DNA from: Thunnus maccoyii
Taxonomy: Eukaryota > Chordata > Actinopteri > Scombriformes > Scombridae
Assembly (NCBI RefSeq): GCF_910596095.1
Contig: NC_056550.1
Span: 26,713,001 to 26,777,000 of the forward strand
DNA: 64,000 bases
Reading direction: 5' to 3'
In this document: piece by piece, positions 18,915 through 30,907 of the stretch
Position numbering within the stretch: position 1 is the first letter of the stretch
Layout of the letters: every line of letters starts with the position of its first letter
Made by a program: the position numbers and the translations under genes
Notes under the pieces: model-generated
Seen by the model: only the letters and a program-made list of their open reading frames with translations
The model's database searches: none
Told to the model about the DNA's origin: nothing

Positions 18915-20304
18915 AGGAGGAAGAAGGTAAGAAAGAGGTGAGGATGTGAGACTGACAACAATCACCACAGTGTCCTTTTAGCTTGTTAAAAGACACGGTA
19001 ACTGCACTTAATGTCTTCACTTTTATCCCAGAAAACTCAAAAAGCGTTTGTTGTTATTAAGTATCATCCTGCTTCACATTTACAGTTTCAAACCTTCACA
19101 GCCGACATTTAACAGAACAACCTATTAATCTATAAAAACGATTATCACAGTTTTTTTCTGAAACTATCAGAGTGTCTGTGGAGGGAAATGTTAAGAGGTT
19201 TTGACAACTACTTGACAGACTGTCATGACACTCGGTCTGGACTGGTTTCCTGTTTACAAACACTCAAAGACATGTGTGGAGCTGCAGGGCAGAAAACACA
19301 CACTGACACAATATTATCACAGCTTTTATATTTGGACGTTTTCAGCATTTAGAAAAAATCCAACAATAAAAATAATTTTTTAGAAGGTAAATATATGTGA
19401 CATGTCCTCAGATTTCCAAAAAAACGTAACGATTATTTTCATTTTCGATCACTCGATTTGTCATTTAGTCTATAAAATGACAGAAAATGGTGAAAAATGT
19501 TGATCAATGTTTATAAAAGCCCAATGTGATCAAACCTCATATGTCTTCAGCCCACGATCCAAAGATATTCAGTTAACTAATCAGTGAAGAGTAGAGAAAC
19601 AAGAACATCTTTATTCATATATGATGTTATATTCATTTGAGAGGCTGGAACTGGAGAATTTTGACTTTTTCTTCTTGAAAAATTACTTAAAACAATTAAT
19701 CGGTTATTAGAATAATCAGCTGTCAACATGACTCTGAACATAACTCAGTCAAATTTGAATCCAGACATAAAGCACACACAGTATTTTGAGATTTAGTGTG
19801 ACGGTTTCCACCATCATCATCATCATCTCTGATGAGCATCACAAACAAACGTCCATAAATCTGCTTAGAAATCACAGAAAATAAAGACACAACTCTTGCC
19901 TGAATAACATCACATATGTAAGTTTTCTACAGTCTCAAAGTAATCCAGTGATAGTTGTCTGTACTTCTATTGGTACACTGAAAACAGGAAGTGATAACTG
20001 CTAATTCCACGTACTTTTAAATGGCGCCAATGTCCCAAAACAGAAACAAATATCAGCTAAAAAAGATCAAGACTCTACAGTAGTTCCTGAACTGAGAACA
20101 TGATTATCTCTCGAGATGAAGTAAGACAAAGAAACAAAGAATATTAATCAGATTGTGGTGACAGCCAGCGGACATACAGACAAAAACACATCATAACTTC
20201 ACCTACTACTGCGCCTACGACACACAGTAGCTTGTCAGGAAGCTTACTGGCTTGTCACCAGCGGTAATGGTCATGTTTCAGTTCCTCTTTACAAAACACA
20301 CTTT

Positions 20305-20338
<34 letters not shown>

Positions 20339-20498
20339 TTTATATGCCTACACAATGAGCATACAGAGGGCACGATAGACAAGAGAGATAGCAGGAAACA
20401 GAAGGCTGATTGACAACTGCTGCGCTGATAAAAACCGGGACAGTTTGACTGTGAGAATGGAAAACACACTGGGGTTTTGCCAGAATACACACTGAACC

Positions 20499-20541
<43 letters not shown>

Positions 20542-20849
20542 TTGAGCTAACACAGGACATTTTCCACTGGAGACAACGCATCATTTCCTGACGACTATCA
20601 GCACGAAACAGACAAGCAATGATCAATATTTTGGTGGCTGGTAAAATAATAGTAACACTAAAAATATCGTCATACTATTTGTCTTGCACTGGAGGAGCTG
20701 ATATGACGTTTAGGCGGGACAGAAATAGTTTTCCTAAATGTTTGGACTCCTACTCTTAACCAAGACGAGATGCAGCGGTGATAGTATTGTCTGAGATTTC
20801 AAACACGTTCTGGTATCTCCTCTCTTATTACTCACTGGGTCTCTTTGTC

Positions 20850-20886
<37 letters not shown>

Positions 20887-23800
20887 GTGATGTTTCCTGG
20901 ATTTCTATCCTCTGCTGGTGATCCATCTCTTCTGTGGGAAAGAAGGAGGTTATGGAAAACAAACCCCACCGCATACTTGATCCAGGATAATGTACGATAG
21001 AACAGCTGGGATGGGGCGGAGGGTGTCTAATACACATAAAATTTACGTATGTGTCACAGCATTTTTATGAACATTTTTAACATTTCCAAACAAAAACTAT
21101 GAACTAAGAATGAAAGTTTTAGTTTGGTTTATTTACTCTGGATTTCCTTTCCTTGATTTTATCTCCTAAATTGTATTTCCTCTTAACAAGAATTCAAATA
21201 AAGATGTTATTTTGATTAGACATTTTTATGGAAAAGAGCTGCTGAGAGCCAAACCAACGATGAACTGATCTACTAACAAGTATTGTGTGTGTGTGTATCT
21301 AAAGACTGATATATCTCATTCCTCTGTGCCGTAGACCTCTGTTGTTGTCCAAAACCTATTAAAAACACATCAGTGAGCCACGTCGCTGCACTGAGTGACA
21401 TGTTCCTTCATCATGAAGACAATGGTTACTGTGGTTTATATAGAAACGGCTTCAAAGACTAATAACAGCCATCATGTTTTCAGTTTCAGAGAGCAGCTCT
21501 GAGCTTATATTTCCATCGTGCAAAGTGGGTAAAATGCAGATCTTCAACTCAAGCGAGACAGGTTAAACACATGTAAAATAAAACAAACAGAGCGACTGAG
21601 TTATGCAAACAAGCAAAACAAACTTATGAGAACAAACAAAACAGACTTATGACTATTTGGCAACCATTCCTTTACCAAACCTTTCAAACTCCTCTCAGTT
21701 TGCTGTCGCTTCAGAGATCCTGGAGAACTGCAGCATGTATAAATGTGTTTTTTTGCCTAAGGAGCTCTTGAAACTAATAAGAACAACATTAATTAAACTA
21801 CCTCTTGTTGCATAATTATGATAATCCCTAATAAGACTGAAACAGTGAAGTAACCAGGAGCTGTATTCTCTATGATTTTGTAGGTGAGACCTTACTTAAA
21901 GGGGACGTATCATCCACATTTCCAGATGTATGTTTATATTCTGGGACTCTACTGGAATATCGTTGCATGACTTCCAGTTAAAAACACATATAGTTTCTCC
22001 TGGAAGTCACAGAGTTACACTGTGTTGTTGACATGGAAAGTGTGAAGAGTCGTGTCAAGAATGAAAAGAAGAGAGAGAGAGAGAGAAAAGTTCAAACACC
22101 GACTCCTTCCTCACCTCTGAGCAGCTGACCAATGACGGCGTGAAGGGGCGTGAACGTCGGCTCGTCGGTTTCTGAAAGTTACTGAAATGTCTGTACACAG
22201 TCGTCGCTAATCAGAGGTTTCTAAAGCTTGTCAATCATCTGACAAACACTTCTGACAGAGTACACTGGCCCCTTAAAGAGGACATATTCTGCACATTTCC
22301 AGCTCTATATTTATATTCTGGGGCTCTACTGGAATATCTTTGCATGATTTACAGTTAAAAACTCCTTATTTATCTTCTACTGGTCCTTTATGCAGCCCCT
22401 CAGTTCAGCCTCTGTCTGAAACAGGCCGTTTTAGCTCCTGTCTCTTTAAGACCTGCCTCCTGATGAGCCCACTCTGTTCTGATTGGTTAGCTTCAGGAAA
22501 CGGCATCTTAGGAGACTTCTTTTTCTTGTTTTTTACTCAAAATATAAACTTCTCAAATCCATCTGTACATGTTGGAGCCCAAATCAGTTCCGAAATATGA
22601 GAGTGAACAACAATGTTAGCAACAAAGGCTACAAAACAGACGGAGGAAGTAGAAGTAATTTTGCAAATGGAGCGTTCAGCACAGACTGAAGCCCTGACTT
22701 TTGACTTGCAGGCAGCAGTTTTATATATGTTCACCATGTTTAACATCCGACATCAGAACAGGATATAAATAACAGAATAAATAAATAATTCTTCTTTCCA
22801 CCACACTATACTCCTTTATATTTCTACACCATTACATTTCAGAGGGACATTTTGTACATTCTACACAAAAAATGGTGTGATTGATGCAGCTGTACAGGTT
22901 GTTTTAAGTTGACTTACAAGAATAACCACTCTTACACTCTAAAGTTCCTCAATTGTAATGAAAAATGTCAATTTAACTGCTCCTATCAACCCCCATCACA
23001 GCTTTCAAGTGGACTGGAAATGACATTGATGGGTATCAGTTTGACAGACTTTAGGTTAGTTTATAATCTAAAGTTCATATGTGCTTCTGTTGGAGTTTGA
23101 CTTATCTGATGATGACTCAGCAGTAAATGTAGCTGAAAGGGAGAGAGGACCAATACTTTCTCTTTTCCCCTTTGGATCTTTACTCTTAGGGAATTGCTGC
23201 TTTTCACATTATAGCTCATATCACTTATTTTTTCCGTGCTCACTGTGTGTAAGCAAACATGTCCAGAGCAGATTTCACCACCACCATGGAAACTGGGGGC
23301 TTAGACTGGTTCAGGTTTGCACTGCAAGCAATCAGCGGTTTAAGCAGCGGTTCCCAAAATGTGGTCCTGGGGTCCGCGGGTATTCGAGAAATGTTACAAA
23401 TGATACCCTTGCTAGTATCCGCAATGCACTCTACAGTATTATCCACATTAAAAAATTCCTTTCAGATAGATTATAAGAAAACATTTTTCATTGACTTGAG
23501 TCTGTGGTTCTGGGAACTGCAGTATGAGCCTTCATGCCTGGTTTCTATCAGTGACAGTGCTGAAAACAGAATTTAATTTGTATGAGCAGATGTCTATTTC
23601 TGAACTTCCTTATTATTATTCAGAGCTGAAGAAACTTTTTGCACGACAGACAAATAATCTGAAGCTAAATCTAAAAGTCCGACTGTAGCCGAGTCAGCAC
23701 TCCTGGATGTACAACCGTTAACTGGATGGTTGCTGTCGATGATCTGTGAGACATTTATAGGGGAAGGAAGGAAGCTCAAAGTAGAGCTGCGGCTGATGGG

Positions 23801-25419
23801 AGTTAAACTATTAGTTTTCGAGGTATTAACATGTATTTGTTTTGTCCAAAGCAACTTATCAATGATGCCTGTGTCATATCCACGGTGAGATATTTCACTC
23901 TGAACCAAAGTGCCGAATCAATAATCTGTATAACCCTAACCCCCTAACCCTAACCCCTAAACCTATCCTAACCCTAACCCTTAAACCTAACCCTAACCCC
24001 TAACCCTAACCCTAACCCCTAAACCTAACCCTAACCCCTAACCCTAACCCTAACCCCTAAACCTAACCCTAACCCCTAAACCTAACCCTAACCCCTAAAC
24101 CTATCCTAACCCTAACCCTTAAACCTATCCTAACCCTAACCCCCTAACCCTAACCCTAACCCCTAAACCTATCCTAACCCTAACCCCCTAACCCTAACCC
24201 CTGAACCTAACCCTAACCCCTAAACCTACCCTAACCCTACCCTAACCCCCTAACTCTAACCCTCTAACCCCCTAACTCTAACCCTCTAACCCTACCCCTA
24301 ACCTTAACCCCTAACCCTAACCTTAACCCCTAAACCTAACCCTAACCCCTAAACCTATCCTATCCCTAACCCCCTAACCCTAACCCCTAAACCTATCCTA
24401 ACCCTAACCCTACCCCTAACCTCAACCCCTAAACCTAACCCTAACCCTACCCTAACCCTAACCCCTAAACCTAACCCTAACCCTACCCTAACCCCCTAAC
24501 TCTAACCCTCTAACCCTACCCCTAACCTTAACCCCTAACCCTAACCCCTAAACCTAACCCTAACCCCTAAACCTATCCTATCCCTAACCCCCTAACCTCA
24601 ACCCCTAAACCTAACCCTAACCCTACCCTAACCCTAACCCTACCCTAACCCCCTAACTCTAACCCTCTAACCCTACCCCTAACCTTAACCCCTAACCCTA
24701 CCCTAACCCCCTAACCCCTAACCTTAACCCCTAACCCCCTAACCCTAACCCTAGCCCTCTGCATCTGTATCTGCCATGCTGCCGGATCAAACTGATCAAT
24801 GGCATGTTCTGATACTGAGACTGATTGATGTCATTCACTGATTATTATTAATCATTCGAAACATGAAAAAATCAATTATCAAAATATTTTTTTTCTCTCG
24901 ATCAAGTCGACTAATTGGGTATCGAACCTCAATAACTTTTTGGCGCTAAACAAAATGTGTCTGCAGACCAGAGTGTGAAAAACTGTAAAGTACTGAAAGT
25001 TGGAGACTTGTTTATTAATTGTTTGATCAGATATTTATTTCATTTTAAAATCATAATTTTGACAATTTTAGGCCTTATTCAGGCAAAGCTTCATGTTAGC
25101 GTTAGCATGAAGTTCAGCTTGATGTTTACATTCCTCAAAGCGAGATAGTGAACTAAGTGCCCTTTCTCCCATCAGTAATAATATTGAAAAATGTAGAACA
25201 AAACCTAATAAAATCCAACTTTTAGATTTTAGTGTTATCAGTAATAACTGAAGAATCCAAACATGTCCCAGTCTGATGTTTTGACCTCCTCTCTTTCTCT
25301 TCCTTCATCTCTCCTCTAAGGCTCGCTGTCCGTCTGTAGCAACAGGAAATAGCAGCATTGTTTACTGTGAGCAGCTGGACGGGTAAATCAAGACAGCGGG
25401 AGGAAGGAAGAGATAGCAG

Positions 25420-25470
<51 letters not shown>

Positions 25471-25873
25471 ACTCTCTTGGGATTGTGTCAGAGGCTAACA
25501 CGCTTCACGTCGCCCTGCTCTGGTTGAGTTTGTTTGATAGAGAGATTGTACAAGTGACTGCAACAGACAAAGATGGCATTCAGAGAGGAGAGAGTCCATC
25601 ACATCTCAGAAACACGAGACATTTTTTTTTTTCCTTCACAAAAGAAGAAGAAGAGGAAGAAACCAGAATGATGACTCTGAAGGAGGAGGAGCTTCGGTGG
25701 CGCTATACCCGGGCTTGTTTAGCCTATTTTAAAAATGTAGAAGTGTGAACGGCTACCTGTTTGCGGGCCTGGTTGAGGCCATGCAGACGCTGCTGGAGTT
25801 CACTGCGGTAGTTCTGGGCCGCCTCGATGCTTTCTTTCGCCTCCTGCAGCAACACGTCCACCTCCACAGACAT
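14659..25873 (-). CDS. crlf3: Cytokine receptor-like factor 3, complete coding region
   Basis: Eight coding exons on the minus strand: 25757-25873, 18659-18866, 18280-18367, 17976-18153, 17636-17864, 16601-16739, 16319-16431, 14659-14924 (1338 nt, 445 residues; human CRLF3 is about 442 as I recall). All junction phases agree. The start MSVEVDVLLQEA is the first ATG after an in-exon acceptor. Exons 1-2 give a coiled-coil N-terminus. Exons 4-5 give a fibronectin type III domain with a class I cytokine-receptor WSPWS motif at about residues 257-261 (EWSPWSIPQTG). Exons 6-8 give the conserved C-terminal domain (NIALRND, QRDQAVCISTNGAVFVNGKE, GWKVLVF). There is no signal peptide or membrane segment, so a cytosolic protein is expected. 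The molecular role is poorly defined in vertebrates; insect relatives have been tied to neuroprotective erythropoietin-like signalling. Exon 2 is spliced next to a (TG)n run. Confidence 0.96.
14925..16318 (-). other. crlf3: crlf3 intron 7, mostly one dispersed repeat
   Basis: Intron between exons 7 and 8. Almost all of it is the dispersed element described at 15022-16275. The minus-strand acceptor next to exon 8 is preceded by a T-rich tract. Confidence 0.65.
15022..16275 (+). mobile_element. Dispersed teleost repeat (AGCTGCAAGCAGC type)
   Basis: Begins AAAGCTGCAAGCAGCGTTGG and GGGACCTCGCAC, and ends TTTGGGCTCGGTCCCTAATAA. These ends are familiar from repeats common in spiny-rayed fish. No open coding sequence is preserved and I could not read a target duplication. 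The class is unknown to me. Confidence 0.55.
16740..17635 (-). other. crlf3: crlf3 intron 5, no gene seen
   Basis: Contains short CA tracts near 16757 and 17014 and several TGACACG/CATCA-rich stretches, but no recognisable element or RNA gene. Confidence 0.6.
18874..18912. repeat. crlf3: (CA)19 run abutting the crlf3 exon 2 acceptor
   Basis: Read on the coding strand this is (TG)19, followed only by TCGTTCAG before exon 2 begins at 18866. The usual pyrimidine tract is replaced by UG repeats. Confidence 0.92.
19425..19720 (+). mobile_element. hAT-type MITE family, copy lacking clear ends
   Basis: Carries family motifs AACGATTATTTTCATTTTCG, TGACAGAAAATGGTGAAAAA, CAAAGATATTCAGTT and AACAATTAATCGGTTATTAG in the same order as 30591-30907. 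Confidence 0.7.
20314..20338. repeat. (CA)n microsatellite
   Basis: AC dinucleotides on the plus strand, 160 bp from the (GT)19 at 20501-20539, which could pair with it. Confidence 0.9.
20501..20539. repeat. (GT)19 microsatellite
   Basis: Uninterrupted GT dinucleotides in crlf3 intron 1. Confidence 0.95.
20854..20884. repeat. (TG)n microsatellite
   Basis: About 15 TG units in crlf3 intron 1. Confidence 0.93.
21246..21345 (+). repeat. Dispersed repeat, uninterrupted copy of the 62.2/63.1-kb repeat
   Basis: AGCCAAACCAACGATGAACT, GATCTACTAACAAGTAT, then GTATCTAAAGACTGATATAT match 62201-62252 joined to 63137-63190. This copy lacks the 884-bp insertion seen there. Confidence 0.75.
21890..22400 (+). 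repeat. Two direct copies of a TTAAAGRGGAC-type element
   Basis: Copy A (about 21895-22005) and copy B (about 22264-22380) share ACATTTCCAG, TTTATATTCTGGG, CTCTACTGGAATATC and GCATGA with the same spacing. Both begin TTAAAG(G/A)GGAC. Copy B continues to about 22560 with a different tail. The class is not established; the TTAA start suggests a piggyBac-type MITE. Confidence 0.6.
23931..24758 (-). repeat. Interstitial telomere-like repeat array
   Basis: About 830 bp of TAACCC-related units (CCCTAA, CCCCTAA, CCTAAAC, CCTATC variants) on the plus strand; the minus strand reads TTAGGG-like. It is imperfect, unlike a true chromosome end, and unique sequence lies on both sides. A longer block beginning TAACCCCCTAACTCTAACCC recurs at 24265, 24489 and 24646. 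It lies wholly within crlf3 intron 1. Confidence 0.95.
25423..25466. repeat. (GA)22 microsatellite
   Basis: Purine-rich GA run about 300 bp from crlf3 exon 1 on the intron side. Confidence 0.95.
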
Positions 25874-26059
25874 CCTCCCACCTCCTGATGCACACGAAGA
25901 GAGAAGAATACTTAACAAAACATGACTGAAGATACGGCGTAACATGAAACCAGACGGCAGCAGAAGCTCACAGATTTATTTGGAAAGATCACGGCCAGAG
26001 GAATCCGTTTCACTCTGTTTCTTTATTTACCTCATTTTTACTGGTGACATTATTACTGA

Positions 26060-26225
26060 AACTTGTCAACTAGTTTGATAATTGATTAATCGTTTAAGTC
26101 ATTTGTGCAAAAATGCCTCTCAGTCATGAGGAATATGGTGCTTTTCTTTGTCTCAAGTGTTAATAAACTGAATATCAAAACAGCAGATTAAACGATAATT
26201 AAAATAAACAATAGCTGCAGCTTAT
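26060..26225 (-). mobile_element. hAT-type MITE family, truncated copy
   Basis: TTGATAATTGATTAATCGTT, TTCTTTGTCTCAAGTG, AAACTGAATATC, ending AATAGCTGCAGCTTA, which is the family terminus in reverse orientation. Confidence 0.6.
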
Positions 26226-27268
26226 TGTTGGTTCAATAAGTTTAGATTGATCGAAAGAAAAATAATAGGTGACAGCAGAAATCCTCTGCTTCCAGCTTTG
26301 TTTTATGTCTTTATGAACTGACTGGCTTGTTATCTTGGACTCTGGCAAATCAATGGAAAGTTTTTCATGACTTTTTTGATATTTTGTATTGAAAAACCAA
26401 ATCGTAGGCTTATTGATTATGACAAGTACTTATCCTGATTTACATTTGTGGAAAAACTTGAATGAATCAAACTGAACTGAATCAAATCGAGGGCAGAATG
26501 TGATATATTTTTACAATAAACTGAATCTTTGAGAATCATTAGGATGATCGATCCGCCTCTATAAGACGACTACAGAATAATACTGCATCCTGCACAACAA
26601 AAACTATACGGCACTTTGACAGACAGAGGATGTGTGGCAACATGAAAACCACTTCCTACTGCTACCAGCCTGCTGCCTATTGACCGACCAGCCAGTCACT
26701 TCACAACAACACTTAAAGCTTGACTCTTGACTTCTGTAGCCAGCAGAGAGAGATTAGACTGATATTGACCTTTATATTGACCATAATACACTTTGGATAA
26801 CAGCTGCTCAGTGTGGTCCACCTATCACACAACATAAACCTTCCTCTCAATACAAAAGCGGTATATTTATTATACTATGCTGACTGCAGAATACACTTCT
26901 TGGCTGCCTCAGCAGGTAAAGTACAGTCAGTTTAATAAACTCTTTCCTGTGACCTTAACGTCTTTTATCAAAAATCACTAAAATAATGTTGCTGCTCCGC
27001 TACGTTTGGTTATTTTGGCTGCGTGTTAATGTTAAAGCCTCTCGGTGTATGGGAAAACTGATAGCACAGAACAAAGTAACATCAACACGCAGAGTTCATC
27101 TAGTTTTAAAACAACAGCTTTAACGTCAGTGTTAGCGTCACCATGGTGACACGACTGCATAAAAGTTTAGGAGAGTTGGCAGCTGAACCTCTACAGTGAT
27201 TTAACAGGACACACAGAAACCATTGAAACCAGTACAACAAAATTCACTCAAAAGCCAAAGTACTTCTG

Positions 27269-27590
27269 ACAGGTTTTGGGGCTGCAACTATTTTTATCGA
27301 TTGATCTGCCATTTAGTGTTAATGTCACGTCATAATACCTCAGAATCAAAGATTACATCTTTAAATACCTTATTTGGTCCAAACAACAGTCAAAGATATT
27401 CAGTTTTTATCATGTATGACGAACAAAAAGCATCAAATCATCACATTAGAGAAGCTAGAAGCAGCAACTTTTTCAGTACACTTGCTTAAAAAACAACTAA
27501 AACCCATTATTCAATTATGAAAATAGTTACTGATTAATTTCCTGTCAACTGATACGATAAATCGACTAATCTTGCACCTCTAACTGGTTT
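27269..27590 (+). mobile_element. hAT-type MITE with near-exact 8-bp duplication
   Basis: The element 27277-27582 starts TGGGGCTGCAACTA and ends CTTGCACCTCTA. The flanks ACAGGTTT (27269-27276) and ACTGGTTT (27583-27590) match at 7 of 8 bases. The internal motif GTCCAAACAACAGTCAAAGA is the family signature. Confidence 0.8.
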
Positions 27591-28264
27591 GAACTGGAAA
27601 AAAAACCCCCAAATTTCCTGCAATGCATCTGAAACATCACTTCAACAACATCATTTCACCTTCAAGACAAGATGTTAAACAGAGATTCTCATTAAATCAA
27701 ATTATAATCATAAAACATATTTGATAGCATCATCATACCCACAAACTCTGACTTGAATTCACTTGAAACTGATATAAGAAAATGGAGACAGCGTTGGAAA
27801 TCCCAGTTTACACTGCAGACATAATGAAACTGAAGATGAGATTAATTTCCTTTGACGCTACCCTAAAAGGTCTTCCTGTTACAGACATGTGAAAGTGAAT
27901 CGTTTTCGGTGAAATAATCGAGCAGAACTTCATACTCCAACATATAAACCAGATCAATCTGAGCATGATGTGAGATGATGATGATGATGAAGATGATGAA
28001 GGGGAGGAGGGGTTAATAACGTTGCTGCAAATTTGGAGTCCATTAATTATTTTTTTCTTCCCCACTTTAAAAACCATTCAAGCAAAGGTAACTTCCTGCA
28101 CATCAGATTCTTCAAAAGTTTTGTGATGCAGAACAATAAGAGACACATCAGGTCACCTGCTGACACCAACACCAGCCTCTCTGTTACCCCACTAACCCTC
28201 CTCTAACAGATTTACACATTTTACACATCATGAAATAAACAAAAATTGAAATTAATCAAAGTAA

Positions 28265-28361
28265 TTTGATATATTGCACGGCCCTCAGTCTGACCGACAC
28301 CCAATAGGACCCCTACTGGGTATGATGACACCCAGTAGGGGCTATTTGTCAATATATCAAA
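28265..28361. repeat. Nested palindrome
   Basis: The outer arms TTTGATATATTG (28265-28276) and CAATATATCAAA (28350-28361) are exact inverse copies. The inner arms CCCCTACTGGGT (28310-28321) and ACCCAGTAGGGG (28330-28341) are exact inverse copies with an 8-nt loop. Together they make a compact foldback of 97 nt. Confidence 0.9.
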
Positions 28362-29009
28362 ATTAAAAGTCAATCAAATGTAGAATCTAAAGGCTCACTG
28401 ATGCACCACGAGGATGTGAGGTGACATAAAAAAGCAGAAGGAAATGAGGCTTCTGCTGCCTGTTTTGCTCTGGTAAAAAAAGAACCAAACAAACCAACAA
28501 ACAAACTAATAAACAGCTTCTACAGTCAGTAGGAACCCTGACACCGATCCAGCTGATCTGATCAATCCCTACCTGTAACTCATATACGGCCACAAAATAT
28601 TCTTTGGCAATATAAATATATATATATATAACATAAGATACGGTATGACGGTTGAAAATAACGTTCACCTCAGTCTTTAGATGGCTACGTCTTCCTCAGC
28701 GCTGACAGAAGTGACACAACCTGGCCTCCTGCTGCGGTCGGCCACGCTTCCTTCACAGCATCTGAAGAGGAAGTCGCTAAACGGGCCTCATCATTTCTGC
28801 CACATACAGTACACACTACTCCGTCACGTGGCCCAGGAGCATCGTACATTACGCTATGATAGATGTAGCGTCTCAACTTTAAATCCAAAATAGGACCATT
28901 TAAACTTGCCGTCTGTACAGTAATGAACAGCTTTTAAAACAGCCAACGGTTCACAAGATGTGGTTTCACCTTCTCATCACTACTTAAAGTTAAGATTATT
29001 GTGATTATA

Positions 29010-29300
29010 GTCGAGTTTAAGTTGATTAATTGATTGATCAACTGACAAAAAATTAATCAGCAACTATTTTAATAAGCAAATAATCGTTTTAGTCTTTCTT
29101 TTTTTTAAGGAAAAATGCTAAATATTTGCAGGTTGCAGCTTCTCAAATGTGAGGATTTGAAGCTTTTATGTTTCCTACATGATAGTAAATTTAACATATT
29201 TGGGTTTTTGGATTGTTGATCCAACAAAAACAAGACATTTGAAGATCTGCCAATTATTTTCTTGTCTGGTTGAGTTTGTTTAGTCTATGAACAATCAAGA
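29010..29300 (-). mobile_element. hAT-type MITE family, degraded copy
   Basis: Reverse-oriented family motifs GATTAATTGATTGATCAACT, AACTGACAAAAAATTAATC, and TTGTTGATCCAACAAAAACA. A further scrap at about 29580-29660 (AAAAGCAGCAAATCCTCACA) may belong to the same family. Confidence 0.6.
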
Positions 29301-30590
29301 AGTAGTGAAAATACGAGGCGTCTTCAAATTGCCTGTTTTGTCAACATTAAGATATTCCAGGGCTAGGGCTGAGCAATATATTGATATTATATCAATATCC
29401 TCATATGAGACTAAGTGTTGTATTTTCCTGCTTTTAACAGCTGCGTTACTGTAAACTTAGTCATTATATCCACATTACTGATGTTTATTTATCAAAAATC
29501 TTACTACAATATTGTCACGATATCGAGGTATTTGGTCAAAAATATTGTGATATTTCATTTTTTTCCATATTGTCTCACACTAACGGCAAAGAAAAGCAGC
29601 AAATCCTCACATTTGAGACGCTACAACCAGCAAATACGACTGAAATGATTAACTGATTAAGATAAAATGTGCCATTTAACTGACTAATGTGTACTGTGCT
29701 GTATAGATTTATCATAGATTTGTTTATTTAAAGAAAGTCTTTGAATGAACCTGAATTGATTTAGATCAGATCCCACAAAAAAAAACATTCAACCAAAACA
29801 GTGATCTACTGTTACGGCCACAACACACCCAACAAAACTCCACCAATGACCGACAGCGTCTGCATTTATACACACGTGAATGCAAATGCAGAGATACAGA
29901 ATTATGCAGGTATGCGCTCGCTCGCTCACTCACACCCACCACTACCGTCTCACAGTCAAAACGCTCAGAGCAGCAGCCGTTAGCAGCTACACTTTTTTTT
30001 TTAACCTCTAAAAAAAAAAAAAAAAGGGGGCTCTGGTTGTTTCTCCCTGTTTAATCCCATAGTTTATAATCTCTCTCCAAAACCTACCAAAGACTAAAGT
30101 GAATGCCGGGCGTTTAGCCAAGCAAACGTCTAGCTGCTATTTCTAAAATGAAGAATCTCGTATCTATTTATATGATCCGGGTGTGGCTACAAACTCACTG
30201 ACACTAATCCCCTTCTTGTTGTTTTAATTGTTTTTATGATTTTTTTTTATGTAAATACGCAGTCGGAGACTAAAGCAGCAGTGTGCTTTTCAGAGTATTT
30301 AGGTCAACCTGCATGGGAAGATGACCCACTGTCCTGCTGTGACACGTCTGACAGCCTGCGCAACAGTGTCAGAAATGTTTCCTAACAATGCAGTCGCCGC
30401 CACCGAGTCATGACAAGTGAAGAAATACTTTAAGACAATGTGTCAAAGGAGAGGGAAAGCCATCTGATAGATCACAATTCCTGCAACAGAGATGACAAAT
30501 ATTGACTTATCAAATTAAATTCATGAAAGGGTTTGTTGTACTGCTTTAGTGAGTGCTTGTTTGCTCTGGTTAATTACTGTGTATTTATAT

Positions 30591-30907
30591 TAGGGCTGCA
30601 ACTAATGATTATTTTCATTATCAGTTACTCTGTTGATGATTTCCTCATTTAAATCGATTAGTTGTTTGGTCCATAAATTGTCAGAAAATGGTGAAATATG
30701 TCTTGTTTTGTCCACAAACCAAAGATATCCAGTTTGTTGTTATAAAGGACTAAAGAAACCAGAAAATATTCACGTTTAAGAAGCTGGAATCAGAGATTTT
30801 TGACATTTTTTTCCTTAAAAACTGACTCCAAGCTATTAGTGGATCATCAAAACAGCTGCTGATTTATTTAATAGTTTGAAACTAATCGATTAATCGCTGC
30901 AGCTCTA
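30591..30907 (+). mobile_element. hAT-type MITE, best-preserved copy
   Basis: Starts TAGGGCTGCAACTAATGATT and ends AATCGCTGCAGCTCTA, so the ends are inverted repeats. The flanks ATTTATAT and CTTTTTAT match at 6 of 8 bases. Length 317 bp with no coding sequence; it serves as the reference for the other copies in this window. Confidence 0.8.

Larger units (their letters stand above)
18867..25756 (-). other. crlf3: crlf3 intron 1 (6.9 kb), repeat-rich
   Basis: Holds (CA)n at 18874-18912, a MITE copy (19425-19720), (CA)/(GT) runs at 20.3-20.9 kb, the duplicated element at 21.9/22.3 kb, a repeat fragment (21246-21345), a telomere-like array (23931-24758) and (GA)n at 25423-25466. No additional exon is recognised. 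Confidence 0.7.

Noticed and set aside
18567..18968. 133-codon minus-strand frame with a Cys-Val repeat
   Set aside because: Only 18659-18866 is exon; the Cys-Val part is the (TG)n run in the intron.
23081..23576. Overlapping frames of 131 and 105 codons
   Set aside because: No domain, overlapping in different frames and inside a crlf3 intron.
23931..24758. Regular array considered as CRISPR or as a real chromosome end
   Set aside because: Units are 6-7 bp telomere variants with no spacers; unique gene sequence continues on both sides.
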